Shown here piece by piece: positions 32,223 to 39,541 of a stretch of 48,344 bases of DNA (its first letter is position 1; each line of letters opens with the position of its first letter). The notes beneath the pieces were generated by a model that worked only from the letters and a program-made list of their open reading frames with translations, was not told where the DNA came from and searched no databases. Position numbers and translations under genes: made by a program. The DNA is from Candidatus Collierbacteria bacterium GW2011_GWB1_44_6 (lineage in GTDB: Bacteria > Patescibacteriota > Microgenomatia > UBA1400 > MFAQ01). The stretch is taken from positions 1-48,344 of the forward strand of contig LCJG01000001.1 in assembly GCA_000998025.1 (NCBI GenBank). Direction: 5' to 3'.

Positions 32223-32229
32223 ATAGCAG

Positions 32230-33060
32230 ATGTCCAAAAAAATATCAGCCATTATCCTCAACTACAAGCACCCGGAAGATACCATCCATTGTATCCAAGC
32301 CCTTATGAAGGCCGATATGGGCCAATCTCTGGATTACTACATTGTTGATAACTCGCCTGACGCAGAAGTGGAAAAAGAATTCAAAAAGAAGTTTCCTAAA
32401 GTCCATTACATCAGTTCACCAACTAACCCTGGCTTTGCGGCGGGAAACAACAAGGCCATCAGGAAAGGTCTTAAGTCTGGCTGTGAATACTTTTTAATTA
32501 TCAATCCCGATGCCACCGTTAATCATCGTTTTTTTGTTCCCTTGCTGAGGCATTTCAAGGATAAGTCTGTCGGCATAGTTGCTCCGACCGTCTACCATAC
32601 CCAAAAAGGCAAAAAAATCTATGGCCTAGAGGGAAAAGTTGACTGGAAATATGCCAAGCCGGAACACCGCAACTTATCCAAAGTAAAAAATCTGGGTCCA
32701 ATCACGGCGGAATTTGTCACCTTTGCCTGTGTTTTGATCAGCAAAGATACTTTCAAAAAGGCTGGCTTACTGGATGAAGGCTACTTTATGTATTTTGAGG
32801 ATGTTGACTACTGTCTCTCCGCCGGTAAAGAGGGTAAAAAAATCATTCTTGATCCCAGTGTTATCGTCTCTCACTGCACCTCCTCGTCGTTCAAAAAGCC
32901 AACTCAAAAACTATTCATAAGTTTTAAGAGCCACCTGCGTTTTATCAAAAAGTGGCTTCCTACTACGAAACGGCTAATACCCTATCTCTATGCTCTAATG
33001 ACGTACCCCTATCTCTATCTTCTTTGGACTTATCACGGAATAAAATATAGAAATGTCTAA
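32230..33060 (+). CDS. glycosyltransferase family 2
   Basis: 276 residues. Motifs: ISAIILNYKHPEDTIHC, DYYIVDNSPD, NPGFAAGNNKAI, the metal site FLIINPDATV and YFEDVDYCLSAG, with HCTSSS after it. This is the same rhamnosyltransferase-like branch as the gene at 26202, but with ordinary base composition. The tail (FKSHLRFIKKWLP...) is basic and amphipathic, suiting a membrane-associated enzyme. It overlaps the acyltransferase gene by 8 bases, so the five genes to 37351 form one operon. Confidence 0.9.
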   Translation: MSKKISAIILNYKHPEDTIHCIQALMKADMGQSLDYYIVDNSPDAEVEKEFKKKFPKVHYISSPTNPGFAAGNNKAIRKGLKSGCEYFLIINPDATVNHRFFVPLLRHFKDKSVGIVAPTVYHTQKGKKIYGLEGKVDWKYAKPEHRNLSKVKNLGPITAEFVTFACVLISKDTFKKAGLLDEGYFMYFEDVDYCLSAGKEGKKIILDPSVIVSHCTSSSFKKPTQKLFISFKSHLRFIKKWLPTTKRLIPYLYALMTYPYLYLLWTYHGIKYRNV

Positions 33061-34183
33061 CGAGCGCTACACCAAGCTTGATGGGCTCAGAGGCTTGCTC
33101 TCTGTTATCGTCGCCTTAAATCATTCTTTTCTTGTTATCGCCATACCTTCTTACGCAAATGTTTGGGGTCAAAATTATCTGGAGTTTTACGATCTCCAAA
33201 GTAAGCTCCAGCAAGTATTTATGCTTTTGGGAAATGGGGGAGTCGCCGTCACTTTATTTTTTATTCTTTCCGGTCTAGTGCTGGGTCAATCACTTTCTAG
33301 AATTGAATTCTCCACCAGAGGGCTGACAAGTTTCTATACAAAAAGAATTTTACGACTCTACCCGGTGTATGCCTTCGTTATTCTTTTGATTGCAGTCTAT
33401 ATGAAGCTGGGCTTTGCTTACCAAACTTTTCCTATGGCTTCAGCTTGGTATAACTGGTGGATGAATTTCGACATGACTCTAAAAGAATTTATTTACAATT
33501 TTTTCTTTATTCACACCTATCTCGGCGGGGTTACTTGGACTCTGAGAGTTATCTTGATTGCTTCCTTCATTTTCCCTGCTTTCTATCTGATTTATCGGAA
33601 AACCACACCATTCCTTGATTTACTAATTACTGTAGGTCTATTGGTGGCCGGCTTCACCGTTCTTAATATCCCTGACTTCCGCGACCTCCGCTATCTCTAT
33701 ATGTTTTATGCCGGTCTTTGTTTACCCAAATTCAAATCTTTTCTGGCAGATCTTCCCCCCAGGGCTATAAGTCTTCTGGCTACTCCGGTGACCTTGGCTC
33801 TCCTCGCCTCCCGTTATGTCACGGACGAGTACATCGGAGGAGTCGTCGAAACCGTCATCGGTTGGTTCATCATCGGTATCATTGTGTACAGTAATAAGAC
33901 AAGGCTCTTTGATTTCCTCAACAAGCAGATCTTTCAGTTCCTTGGAAAAATTTCCTACAGTCTTTATTTAATTCATTTTTCCATTTTGTACATACTTGCT
34001 CGGCTCATGTTTGCTTTTCTTCCCAACCTCCCCTACGCTAGTCACTACATCACCTTACATTCTCTACTCTTTGGTCTTTCCCTTCTTATTGCGGTCTACA
34101 TCTCTGTATTTGTTCACCGCTTCGTGGAGCAGCCATCGTCAACTCTCGCCAACACCATTGGTCAGAAAATAGTCAAAAAATGA
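33053..34183 (+). CDS. acyltransferase family 3 (OafA-like) membrane protein
   Basis: 376 residues, about ten membrane spans. It has the family opening YTKLDGLRGLLSVIVALNHS with the catalytic His, LFFILSGLVLGQSLSR, then FYTKRILRLYPVYAFVI and the late GKISYSLYLIHFSILYI. These enzymes add acetyl or similar groups to sugars of O-antigen, capsule or peptidoglycan, taking the donor across the membrane. There is no C-terminal SGNH domain. Its place between two glycosyltransferase genes points to decoration of the locus's glycan. Overlaps the next gene by 4 bases. Confidence 0.9.
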   Translation: MSNERYTKLDGLRGLLSVIVALNHSFLVIAIPSYANVWGQNYLEFYDLQSKLQQVFMLLGNGGVAVTLFFILSGLVLGQSLSRIEFSTRGLTSFYTKRILRLYPVYAFVILLIAVYMKLGFAYQTFPMASAWYNWWMNFDMTLKEFIYNFFFIHTYLGGVTWTLRVILIASFIFPAFYLIYRKTTPFLDLLITVGLLVAGFTVLNIPDFRDLRYLYMFYAGLCLPKFKSFLADLPPRAISLLATPVTLALLASRYVTDEYIGGVVETVIGWFIIGIIVYSNKTRLFDFLNKQIFQFLGKISYSLYLIHFSILYILARLMFAFLPNLPYASHYITLHSLLFGLSLLIAVYISVFVHRFVEQPSSTLANTIGQKIVKK

Positions 34184-34929
34184 AAGTCACAGCCGTTGTC
34201 ATCACTAACAAGGAGGAATTAAACAAACAGCTTTTGGAGTCATTGTCCTTCTCCGACGAAATCTTAGTCGTCGTCGATGCGCCCGTCATTCCTGCAAAGG
34301 CAGGAAACCATCAAATAACACCAAAGAATAAAAAAATAAAAGATCTTTTCCATGCCTTGCGTGACGACTTCTCTTCTCAACGAAATTATGCCTTGTCCAA
34401 AGCGAAGGGGGGCTGGATCTTTTTTGTGGACGATGATGAATATGTGGGTACTGAACTTCAAAGAGAAATTCTTGATAAGGTGAACAACCCCGGCTATTCT
34501 GGTTACTACATAAGACGACAAGACGTGGTATATCATCAGCCGCTGAAGCATGGTGAAACAGGGAAAATCGCCATTCTCAGGCTAGCCAGGCGCACCGCCG
34601 GACGATTTGTTCGACCGGTTCATGAAGTATGGAAAGTAAAAGGGAAGATAGGCAAGCTTCAATCACCACTTTACCATATCAAAGACCACCTAGTCTCCGA
34701 CTTTATCGAGAAAATGAGTTTTTATAGCCAAATAGATTCTCTTGCTTTGGCAAAAGAGGGGAAACCATTTTCCTATTTCAGGCTTTTACTCTTCCCTATC
34801 GCCAAATTCAATTTAAACTATCTTTTTAAACGGGGCTTTCTGGATGGAACTGCCGGCTTATTCCTCGCCTATTTAATGGCCGTTCAATCATTAACTGTCC
34901 GCGTAGCTCAATGGGAAAACCAAAACTGA
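34180..34929 (+). CDS. glycosyltransferase family 2 with an in-frame repeat insert
   Basis: 249 residues. The opening KVTAVVITNKEELNKQLLES, the loop LSKAKGGWIFFVDDDEYVG (metal-binding DDDE) and RRTAGRFVRPVHEVWKV place it among lipopolysaccharide core-type GT2 enzymes. Between the second strand and the acceptor helix is an extra stretch, APVIPAKAGNHQITPK (about 31-46). VIPAKAG is the tell-tale translation of a widespread palindromic repeat, and the DNA holds its hairpin (34289-34306). The frame survives, so the protein probably tolerates the loop. It overlaps the next gene by 19 bases. Confidence 0.87.
   Translation: MKVTAVVITNKEELNKQLLESLSFSDEILVVVDAPVIPAKAGNHQITPKNKKIKDLFHALRDDFSSQRNYALSKAKGGWIFFVDDDEYVGTELQREILDKVNNPGYSGYYIRRQDVVYHQPLKHGETGKIAILRLARRTAGRFVRPVHEVWKVKGKIGKLQSPLYHIKDHLVSDFIEKMSFYSQIDSLALAKEGKPFSYFRLLLFPIAKFNLNYLFKRGFLDGTAGLFLAYLMAVQSLTVRVAQWENQN
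34285..34307. repeat. dispersed palindromic element inside a glycosyltransferase gene
   Basis: TTCCTGC (34289-34295) pairs with GCAGGAA (34300-34306) over AAAG, preceded by CGTCA. It matches the CGTCATTCC(C/T)GC...GCGGGAA class of dispersed repeats and encodes VIPAKAG. Confidence 0.6.
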
Positions 34930-36269
34930 GAACTGTTTTGGGGAAACAGTTATTGTCACCTATACTTCTGGTATTGCCCATAGTTTTGCTGATGTTTTTA
35001 AATTTTCTACTCGTCTTCACCCCCGAAATGGGCTTTGACGCTCTCTGGTACCATCTGACGCTACCCAAGCTCTGGCTATTTAAACATCAGTGGTACTTCC
35101 CCGGGGGATTACTTTACTACTCTGTCATGCCCCGACTGGTGGAAACTCTTTATATTCCCTTGATACACTTCACCGGCACCATTGGCCCCAAACTGGTTCA
35201 GTACCTGGCTGGCATCGGCACAGGCTACGTCATCTGGAAAATCTTGACCCACTTCAAGCAATCTACTTTAATGAGACTATCCGGCGTCTCGCTTTTTTAC
35301 TGCACTTGGCTAGTCAGTTGGCAGTCGGGTAGTGCTTACATCGATCTTGTCCGGACTTTTTTGGAAAGTCTCGCGCTCTGTTTTCTTATCAGAGGATCTT
35401 GGAAAATCGGTGGCTTGTTCTTAGGGTTGGCTATAGGGACAAAATTGCTCGCTCTTGGGTCCTTGGCGGCTTACTCTCTTATCTTTGGTGCCCACATAAT
35501 ATTTCCGGCCATGCTGGTTGCACTTCCATGGTTTTTTATTGCCCTTCACTTTACCGGCAACCCGGTTTACCCCATTTTTAGTGGAGTCCTAAATAATTCA
35601 TTTTCAGATATCGGAAACATCTTGAAACACATAGTGTTTTCACCCATCTACCTCACAAGGCCGTTTGACGATTTCATTTCGCCTCTAGTCGGTGTGTTAT
35701 TCCTCATTTCCCTCTTCGCACTCACCAAGTTCACCAAGCCGTTCCGACAAATTGCTCTCGTTGGTGTAGTAGGTTCACTCATAGCTCTCACCCTTGACCC
35801 TCCTTCAAGCCGCTTTGTCCTTCCCTATTTACCCACCCTTGTTGTTTCATCTATCCTCTTCGTCAGCCAACTAAAAAGCAAGTTGCCCAAAAAGCTGCTT
35901 GTCTTGTCCGTTATTCTCTCAGGGTTCTTTATCCTCGCCCTTCGTCTGTATGCTATGAAAAAATATCTTCCATTATTCATGAGACAGCTGGACAGCCGGA
36001 GTTTCTTAGTCTCCCAAGCAAGTCGACTCCCTGGAACATTCTTAGATGCAGACGGTTACGTCGGGGGTCTTCCGGAAGGCAGTAAAATATTGGTAGACAA
36101 GCTACACAACTTATACTATTTTCCCCGTGACTTTGACCATACTTCATGGGTGACGGAAAAATCAGGCTACGACTATTTAGTTACAATAGGGGAGAGTCCG
36201 GAAAAAGTATCCGGCTCATTAATCCATACCAATAGTCTAGGAATTCAAATTTTCAAACTTAATCCATGA
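34911..36269 (+). CDS. GT39/ArnT-like membrane glycosyltransferase
   Basis: 452 residues with about nine to ten membrane spans. Near the start (about 38-60) lies FTPEMGFDALWYHLTLPKLW, where the Asp-Ala-Leu-Trp-Tyr-His pattern resembles the first-loop Asp-containing catalytic motif of GT-C (PMT/ArnT/GT39/GT83) enzymes. These use polyprenyl-phosphate sugars as donors on the outer side. The C-terminal outer domain (about 350-450, LPGTFLDADGYVGGLPEG) fits that layout. Acceptor unknown. It overlaps genes on both sides (19 and 4 bases). Confidence 0.72.
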   Translation: MGKPKLRTVLGKQLLSPILLVLPIVLLMFLNFLLVFTPEMGFDALWYHLTLPKLWLFKHQWYFPGGLLYYSVMPRLVETLYIPLIHFTGTIGPKLVQYLAGIGTGYVIWKILTHFKQSTLMRLSGVSLFYCTWLVSWQSGSAYIDLVRTFLESLALCFLIRGSWKIGGLFLGLAIGTKLLALGSLAAYSLIFGAHIIFPAMLVALPWFFIALHFTGNPVYPIFSGVLNNSFSDIGNILKHIVFSPIYLTRPFDDFISPLVGVLFLISLFALTKFTKPFRQIALVGVVGSLIALTLDPPSSRFVLPYLPTLVVSSILFVSQLKSKLPKKLLVLSVILSGFFILALRLYAMKKYLPLFMRQLDSRSFLVSQASRLPGTFLDADGYVGGLPEGSKILVDKLHNLYYFPRDFDHTSWVTEKSGYDYLVTIGESPEKVSGSLIHTNSLGIQIFKLNP

Positions 36270-37351
36270 CATATTCACTATTAATTCTGGCACTCTTTAT
36301 CTGGCCTTTTGGGCAGCTTCTAAACTGGCAGTTACCTGAAGCCTCTTTGACGCTCTACCCCCTTGATCTGGTCTGTGCTCTACTTGCTTTTTCTATGCTA
36401 ATCTCTCCCAAGAACAGACTGATAATAATCGGGGATCCCTTGTTCAAACCCTTGATGTATTTTCTCGCCGCGGCTCTGTTATCTCTACTTTTTAACCTAA
36501 ATTTAGTCATAGAAGGCGGGCTTTATTTTTCACTGTTTTATTTCGCCAGGCTATGCATCTACCCCGCTGTCTATTTTGCCATCAAGCAGTCGAAAATAAA
36601 AAGATTACTGCCCTACATTCTTATCTCCTTTGCCACTTTCTGCGCTTTCGGCGCGCTTCAATATTTTTTCCTGCCCGACATGCGCTACCTCAAACTGTTG
36701 GGTTTCGATGACCATTACTTCCGCCTCATCGGATCATTCTTCGACCCGAACTTTACCGGCGCTGTCTTCGCGGGGAGCGCTCTAATGCTCATTGGTTTGG
36801 GGCACTGGCTCTTCTCTCTACTCCCCCTAATACTCTTGGCACTTACTTTTTCCAGAGCTTCATACTTGGTTTTCTTTGCCGGTCTCCTTTATCTTCTATA
36901 TCTAAAGAAACAAAAGACTTTACTATTTTTTGTTTTGATACTCGTAGTCGCGGTCTATCTAATTCCTAAACCATTTGGTGAAGGTGTCAATCTTGCTCGG
37001 ACTTTCTCCATTTATTCAAGGTTCGAAAGCTGGAGGTCGGGAATTGACTTGTTTTTGCAAAAGCCGTTTTTCGGCTGGGGTTATAACACTCTCAGGGGTC
37101 TTGCTGGACAAAGGTTCCAGATTGATAATAGTTTTCTCTATCTTGCTGCCACTACTGGCATAGTGGGACTTGCCACCTTCGTGAATTTGTTAAAGGCAAT
37201 TTTTATCATCGCCAAATCCGTACCACAAAGAATTTTTCTCATATCTATTCTGGCTCACAGCTTGTTCAACAATAGCCTGTTGTATATCTGGATCTACTTT
37301 ATTTTTTGGGTGATATTGGGACTTCCCTCTAGGGAGTATAAAGAATCTTAA
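36266..37351 (+). CDS. O-antigen ligase/polymerase-like membrane protein
   Basis: 361 residues, about 10-12 spans. The O-antigen ligase (Wzy_C/WaaL) signatures are visible: GSFFDPNFTGAVFAGSALML, LLALTFSRASYLVFFAGLLY (the Arg of the SR motif), and the long outer loop with FGWGYNTLRG and IDNSFLYLAATTGIVGLA. It joins or polymerises undecaprenyl-linked glycans outside the membrane. Whether it acts as ligase or as Wzy polymerase cannot be decided from sequence. It is the last gene of the operon and its end overlaps the converging Ig-like gene by 23 bases. Confidence 0.85.
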   Translation: MTYSLLILALFIWPFGQLLNWQLPEASLTLYPLDLVCALLAFSMLISPKNRLIIIGDPLFKPLMYFLAAALLSLLFNLNLVIEGGLYFSLFYFARLCIYPAVYFAIKQSKIKRLLPYILISFATFCAFGALQYFFLPDMRYLKLLGFDDHYFRLIGSFFDPNFTGAVFAGSALMLIGLGHWLFSLLPLILLALTFSRASYLVFFAGLLYLLYLKKQKTLLFFVLILVVAVYLIPKPFGEGVNLARTFSIYSRFESWRSGIDLFLQKPFFGWGYNTLRGLAGQRFQIDNSFLYLAATTGIVGLATFVNLLKAIFIIAKSVPQRIFLISILAHSLFNNSLLYIWIYFIFWVILGLPSREYKES

Positions 37352-38018
37352 TTGTTTTTTCGGCTGTATTACCCGCCCTGTCCGAAGCCAATATTTTAAT
37401 TTCGTTGTTACCACCGGAAAGCTGGTATCGGTGAACAAATTTGCCGTCTTTCTCCACCACCACAAACGAATTATTCACAATCACCTGGGAATCTGGTTTG
37501 CTCACTTCTCCGGAAATATCAACTACTTGGCTGTTCTTTCCAAAATATTCACTTCCGTCTTTTGGGGAAATAATGGTCAGCTCAATTGGCTTGTCGTCAA
37601 AGGTGACGAGCTTCACCTCGGAGGTACTAGCATTCCCCGCCTCATCCGTAGCTCGAACATAAACCCTGTTTGACCCAGACGATAAGGATCCTGCTATAGA
37701 GAAAGAGCCATCCTCGGTTGCCTTGGCCGTTAGAGAAATGGAGTCGTTAATAAGCAAATCGAGTGAGGCACCAGCTTCTGTATAGCCCTCCACTGTAAGA
37801 TATGAACTATTGGTTGCTTCAGGGAGGGCGGATAGTACTGGAGTTTGAGGGGGGATGATGTCTTTGTCCTGGCTTTGTCTCACCGCACCTTTTCCCGCAA
37901 TAAAATTAACAAAGAAGGGGACTCCCCACTTAATCATTACCACGACAAAAACAATCGACAATAAAATATAAAATCTTGATCGGTTTTTTTCTTTACTGGT
38001 TCTATATCTTCCTGCCAT
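37329..38018 (-). CDS. membrane-anchored protein with two Ig-like beta domains
   Basis: 229 residues. A basic tail (MAGRYRTSKEKNRSR) precedes one membrane span (about 17-37, FYILLSIVFVVVMIKWGVPF), then two bacterial Ig-like/FN3-type beta sandwiches: about 55-140 (VLSALPEATNSSYLTVEGYT ... VYVRATDEAGNASTSEVKLV) and about 145-229 (ELTIISPKDGSEYFGKNSQ ... IKILASDRAGNTAEKTI). The repeated (A)xDxAGN ending is typical of glucodextranase-B-like and Big domains on cell surfaces. It probably protrudes as a stalk or adhesin. It has a TAGGAG site before the ATG and a tiny leader reading frame upstream. Confidence 0.83.
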   Translation of the reverse strand: MAGRYRTSKEKNRSRFYILLSIVFVVVMIKWGVPFFVNFIAGKGAVRQSQDKDIIPPQTPVLSALPEATNSSYLTVEGYTEAGASLDLLINDSISLTAKATEDGSFSIAGSLSSGSNRVYVRATDEAGNASTSEVKLVTFDDKPIELTIISPKDGSEYFGKNSQVVDISGEVSKPDSQVIVNNSFVVVEKDGKFVHRYQLSGGNNEIKILASDRAGNTAEKTIKILYTP

Positions 38019-38022
38019 GCTC

Positions 38023-38058
38023 CTATTCTAGTACATCTTGTCCAATCTTTTCTGCCAT
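38023..38058 (-). CDS. 11-codon leader reading frame upstream of the Ig-like gene
   Basis: ATG (complement 38056-38058) preceded by a strong AAAAGGAG, encoding MAEKIGQDVLE and ending in TAG only 4 bases before the Ig-like gene's ATG at 38018. The stop (TAG) also provides the TAGGAG of the next gene. It may be a translational-coupling leader peptide or the relic of an earlier start. Too short for family comparison; real translation is unproven. Confidence 0.4.
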   Translation of the reverse strand: MAEKIGQDVLE

Positions 38059-38088
38059 AATTCACTCCTTTTAAGCTGCGATGGCTGT

Positions 38089-38106
38089 ATTTTAGCATGC
38101 TAAAAT
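38089..38106. promoter_or_regulatory. 18-bp perfect palindrome holding back-to-back -10 elements
   Basis: ATTTTAGCA-TGCTAAAAT is its own reverse complement and ends in TAAAAT on both strands. It lies 8 bases before tRNA-Gly and about 30 bases before the leader reading frame on the other strand, so it may serve as an overlapping divergent promoter or an operator. Confidence 0.45.
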
Positions 38107-38114
38107 CTATCCAT

Positions 38115-38185
38115 GCGGGATTAGTTCACCGGTAGAATGCATCCTTCCCAAGGATGAGAAGGGGGTCCGATTCCCCTATCCCGCT
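38115..38185 (+). tRNA. tRNA-Gly (anticodon CCC)
   Basis: 71 bases: acceptor GCGGGAT with ATCCCGC, D arm with GG in the loop, anticodon stem CATCC/GGATG around TTCCCAA (anticodon CCC, reads GGG) and T stem GGGGG/CCCCT. The T loop reads TCCGATT, so position 55, almost always U, is C. The discriminator is T and CCA is not encoded (CCG follows). The unusual T loop is discussed among the findings. Confidence 0.9.
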
Positions 38186-38217
38186 CCGGTGTATAATGAC
38201 TGTAAGATAGACCACTT

Positions 38218-38814
38218 ATGATCAAACTTGTGACTCTGCTAGCGGTAATAGCAGTTGTCTTTGTGCTAATCATTATAAAAAGGGATCCTGATACACTCAT
38301 TTCCGCTACTGTGGATACGCCATCACCACAACGAATACTTCAAGAACCAATCACTCTTGGCGTGGCCACCAGCTCCTCTCTGGCCGCTTCATCCAAGATA
38401 TTCACGGACGATAAATTAGGTTTCAGGATCAAATACCAAGATGGGATAGTGGTCAAAAGAAACCTAGATGGATCGGTCACCTTTTCCAAAGATGATCTAA
38501 ACATATCCATCTCCCAAGAAAGTCTCTTGTCAAAGGATACGGTCAACACCATTGCCGAGCGGGATATCAACTGGAAGATGGAAAAACTTGGTGATCAATT
38601 TGTTCTTGCGGAAAGCATCTCCCCAGTGGCCATAGGCCTAGACACTGGTGTCACCTACAGCTCAGAAGAAAAAGGAGAACAAGTCACATATTATTACATT
38701 CCTCAAGGCTTTCACTACTTGTTGGTGATCAACAAAACGCCACAGAAAGAGGGGTCAAATCTATTTTCACTATCAGATGACATCATATATTCTTTAGAAA
38801 TAATTGAAAACTAG
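38218..38814 (+). CDS. membrane-anchored protein, unknown function
   Basis: 198 residues. One N-terminal membrane span (about 3-21, KLVTLLAVIAVVFVLIIIK) is followed by a Ser/Pro linker and a soluble domain of about 140 residues beginning IFTDDKLGFRIKYQDGIVVK and containing GEQVTYYYIPQGFHYLLVIN. This opening (gives the D-x-x-x-G-F-x-(I/F)-x-Y-P-type start) recalls PsbP/DUF-like lipid- or cell-wall-associated domains, but not enough to name. A TATAAT (38192-38197) lies 20 bases upstream of the ATG. No other clue to function. Confidence 0.7.
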   Translation: MIKLVTLLAVIAVVFVLIIIKRDPDTLISATVDTPSPQRILQEPITLGVATSSSLAASSKIFTDDKLGFRIKYQDGIVVKRNLDGSVTFSKDDLNISISQESLLSKDTVNTIAERDINWKMEKLGDQFVLAESISPVAIGLDTGVTYSSEEKGEQVTYYYIPQGFHYLLVINKTPQKEGSNLFSLSDDIIYSLEIIEN

Positions 38815-38822
38815 TTCTGGTT

Positions 38823-38828
38823 TACAAT
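38823..38828 (+). promoter_or_regulatory. -10 element of a probably leaderless transcript (metallopeptidase gene)
   Basis: TACAAT, 7 bases before the GTG start at 38836. No Shine-Dalgarno is present. Confidence 0.45.
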
Positions 38829-38835
38829 AGACAGC

Positions 38836-39540
38836 GTGCAGAAGTTTCAATATACAGTTTCCCGTACTAGAAAACTAACTACTGGTCTTAGCTTGAGTAT
38901 TCATCCCGAAAAAGGGGTAAGGGTTAGGGCTCCCTTTTGGGTTCCTGATCTGGTTATTAGGAAATTTGTTGAAGAAAAAAGGGCCTGGATTGAAAAACAT
39001 TTATCCAAGATTAAGCCCACACCAACCACGGCTACAACATATTTAGAAGGAGAAAAACATCTTTACTTTGGTCAGGAATATTCACTAAACATCATTTCGA
39101 GTGACGCTCTACGACGGACAGAGGCCCAAATAGCCGGAGAAAACATTTCCGTTTCTGTTTACAGTGGACACGCCGAAGAAAAGCGGCACGATGAAATAAA
39201 AGAAGCCATACTCCGGTTTTATTTGGAAGTAGGTATCGGGGTAATAACCGAAAAGGTAAATCTCTACTCGTCCCAATTGGGAGTCGAGTATAGCCAGATT
39301 GATATCAAGAAAGTATCTTCTATTTGGGGCAGTTGCTCACCCACCAATAGACTTTGTTTTAACCGCAAATTGGTCATGGCCCCTCACGAGGTAGTCGATT
39401 ATGTAGTTATTCATGAAGTCTGCCACATGGTCCACAGAAATCACAGTAGTCGTTTTTGGGGTCTCGTAGCCAAGTTTGATCCAAAGTACAAAGAACACCG
39501 CCGGTGGTTGCACCGGAATCATTTATTATTGACACTTTAA
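38836..39540 (+). CDS. YgjP-type zinc metallopeptidase (SprT-like fold)
   Basis: 234 residues, GTG start (38836). The C-terminal catalytic part has SSIWGSCSPTNRLCFNRKLV and the zinc motif VIHEVCHMVHRNHSSRFW: HEVCH at 193-197 and third ligand His203 within the family-typical NHSxxFW. The first half is a beta-rich N-terminal domain with RAPFWVPDLVIRKFVEEK. YgjP/DUF45 proteins are soluble, their substrates poorly known; often near DNA-related genes. The helicase gene starts 1 base after its stop, so the two are co-expressed. Confidence 0.88.
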   Translation: MQKFQYTVSRTRKLTTGLSLSIHPEKGVRVRAPFWVPDLVIRKFVEEKRAWIEKHLSKIKPTPTTATTYLEGEKHLYFGQEYSLNIISSDALRRTEAQIAGENISVSVYSGHAEEKRHDEIKEAILRFYLEVGIGVITEKVNLYSSQLGVEYSQIDIKKVSSIWGSCSPTNRLCFNRKLVMAPHEVVDYVVIHEVCHMVHRNHSSRFWGLVAKFDPKYKEHRRWLHRNHLLLTL

Positions 39541-39541
39541 G

